From positions 1 to 5,500 of the forward strand of contig CAYTFK010000412.1 in the NCBI GenBank assembly GCA_964436865.1: a stretch of DNA of 5,500 nucleotides, written 5' to 3'. This document shows, piece after piece, positions 4,483 to 5,500 of the stretch. The notes below the pieces were generated by a model. The model was not told the origin of the DNA. It made no database searches and saw only the letters and a list, made by a program, of their open reading frames with translations. The first letter of the stretch is position 1. Every line of letters starts with the position of its first letter. The translations under genes and the position numbers were made by a program. Origin of the DNA: JAXGPP01 sp964436865 (GTDB taxonomy: Bacteria > Planctomycetota > Planctomycetia > Pirellulales > Thermoguttaceae).

Positions 4483-5500
4483 GCGCGATCATTCCTCCTG
4501 GCGCCGTGATTGGCGTGCTCGGCAGCGGTCAGTTGGGCCGCATGTTCACGATTGCCGCCCGCCGCATGGGCTACCGGGTGCGCGTGCTGTCCCCCGACGA
4601 TGATACGCCGGCGGGACAAGTGGCCGATGTCGAAATCCAGTCTCCCTACGGAGATCTCGATGCCGTGGCCGAGTTCGCCCAGGGCGTCGATGTGATCAGC
4701 TTTGAGTTCGAGAACGTGCCGGTGCTGGCCGCCGAGGCCGCCGCCCGCCACGCCCCGGTTCGCCCCGCCGGGCAGGTCCTCCACACGACTCAAAACCGGC
4801 TGCGCGAAAAGACGTTCCTGCGCGATGCCGGTCTGCCGGTGACGCCGTTTGCTGCGGTGCGGTCGGCGGCCGATCTCGACCAGGCGATCGCCTCGGTCGG
4901 CCTGCCCGCGGTGTTGAAGACCGCCTCCTGGGGCTACGACGGCAAAGGGCAGGTCCGCGTCGATTCTCACGACCAGCTTCCCGGTGCCTGGCAGTCGCTC
5001 AGCGGAGCGGAAGCCGTTCTGGAGCGCTGGATCGACTTCGAGTCCGAACTCTCCGTGGTAGCGGTGCGCGGCGTAACCGGTGAACTGGCCTGCTTCGACC
5101 CCATAACCAACATCCATCGCCGCCATATTCTCGACCTGTCGCTGGCCCCGGCCCAGGTTCCGCCTCGGGCCGCCTCCGCGGCGATCGAGATCGCCCGTAC
5201 CGTGATGACGAAACTGGATGTGGTGGGCGTGCTGTGCGTCGAGTTCTTCCTGACCGGCGACGGCGACTTGCTCATCAACGAACTGGCGCCCCGCCCGCAC
5301 AACTCCGGGCATCTGACGATCGATGCCCATGTGGCGTGCCAGTTCGAGCAGCAGGTCCGCGCGGTCTGCGGTTTGCCGCTGGCTTCGACGGACCAACTGC
5401 GGCCCGCCGCCATGGCCAATCTCCTCGGCGACCTCTGGGTGCCGGGACCGCCGCAATGGCATCGCGCGTGCGCGTTGCCCGACGTGAAACTGCACCTCTA
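4479..5500 (+). CDS. purK: N5-carboxyaminoimidazole ribonucleotide synthase, 3' end missing
   Basis: PurK (EC 6.3.4.18) uses ATP and bicarbonate to carboxylate AIR to the unstable N5-CAIR, which PurE then converts. The frame stays open to the right edge: 340 codons are present, out of about 360-400 usual for the family, so only a short C-terminal piece is missing. It begins MSAIIPPG, with the nucleotide-binding turn GVLGSGQLGRM at 12-22. FEFENVP follows in the N-terminal domain. The ATP-grasp part has TQNRLREKTFL, the glycine-rich loop GYDGKGQ at 152-158, and the Mg-ATP glutamates E255 (CVEFF) and E268 in NELAPRPHNSGHLT (267-280). The ATG overlaps the purE stop codon (ATGA), with only a weak AAGAG upstream, so translation probably depends on coupling to purE. 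The NELAPRPHNSGH signature separates it from the related ATP-grasp enzymes PurT and PurD. Confidence 0.95.
   Translation, partial: MSAIIPPGAVIGVLGSGQLGRMFTIAARRMGYRVRVLSPDDDTPAGQVADVEIQSPYGDLDAVAEFAQGVDVISFEFENVPVLAAEAAARHAPVRPAGQVLHTTQNRLREKTFLRDAGLPVTPFAAVRSAADLDQAIASVGLPAVLKTASWGYDGKGQVRVDSHDQLPGAWQSLSGAEAVLERWIDFESELSVVAVRGVTGELACFDPITNIHRRHILDLSLAPAQVPPRAASAAIEIARTVMTKLDVVGVLCVEFFLTGDGDLLINELAPRPHNSGHLTIDAHVACQFEQQVRAVCGLPLASTDQLRPAAMANLLGDLWVPGPPQWHRACALPDVKLHL

Noticed and set aside
4464..5495. A 343-codon open frame on the - strand opposite purK
   Set aside because: It is the mirror of purK, whose ATP-grasp motifs are clear on the + strand; the antisense product has the His/Gly/Arg-rich composition of a shadow frame.

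Overview
The window is GC-rich with low-GC stretches only between genes, and every gene I can support lies on the + strand. The combination of a strongly GC-biased coding style, small dispersed palindromes of the CTTTCGCTCCGCGAAAG type and a short winged-helix regulator with the WTFLTNHAHVLL signature is what I would expect of a planctomycete, probably of the Pirellula group. That placement rests on remembered family resemblance, not on a search.

Layout. Positions 2-280 hold the 3' part of a cupin protein cut by the left edge. Positions 281-685 are a non-coding stretch of about 400 bases: three small hairpins that all carry the same 9-base tip CGCTCCGCG, a 74-base imperfect inverted repeat, a featureless GC-rich piece, and then a sharply AT-rich island with three near-identical octamers that is the likely promoter/operator of the next gene. 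Positions 686-1030 encode a 114-residue winged-helix DNA-binding protein. Only 14 bases later comes ppc (1045-3813), a complete phosphoenolpyruvate carboxylase. Positions 3814-3993 contain a near-perfect 19-bp palindrome sharing its arm with the first hairpin of the 281-366 cluster, and a GC-rich leader. purE (3994-4482) and purK (4479 to beyond the right edge) then overlap by 4 bases.

How the genes fit together. The regulator and ppc look like one transcription unit, so the regulator is a candidate controller of oxaloacetate replenishment. purE and purK are a translationally coupled pair that together carboxylate AIR to CAIR in purine synthesis. PEPC and PurK both use bicarbonate, and PEPC-derived oxaloacetate gives the aspartate needed in the step right after PurE; this is a plausible metabolic link, but a palindromic repeat separates the two units.

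I found no new enzyme system, phage, insertion sequence with a transposase, CRISPR array or RNA gene. The points most worth checking are the repeat families, the putative operator in front of the regulator-ppc pair, and a changed C-terminal residue (Asn to Thr) at the aspartate-inhibition site of PEPC.
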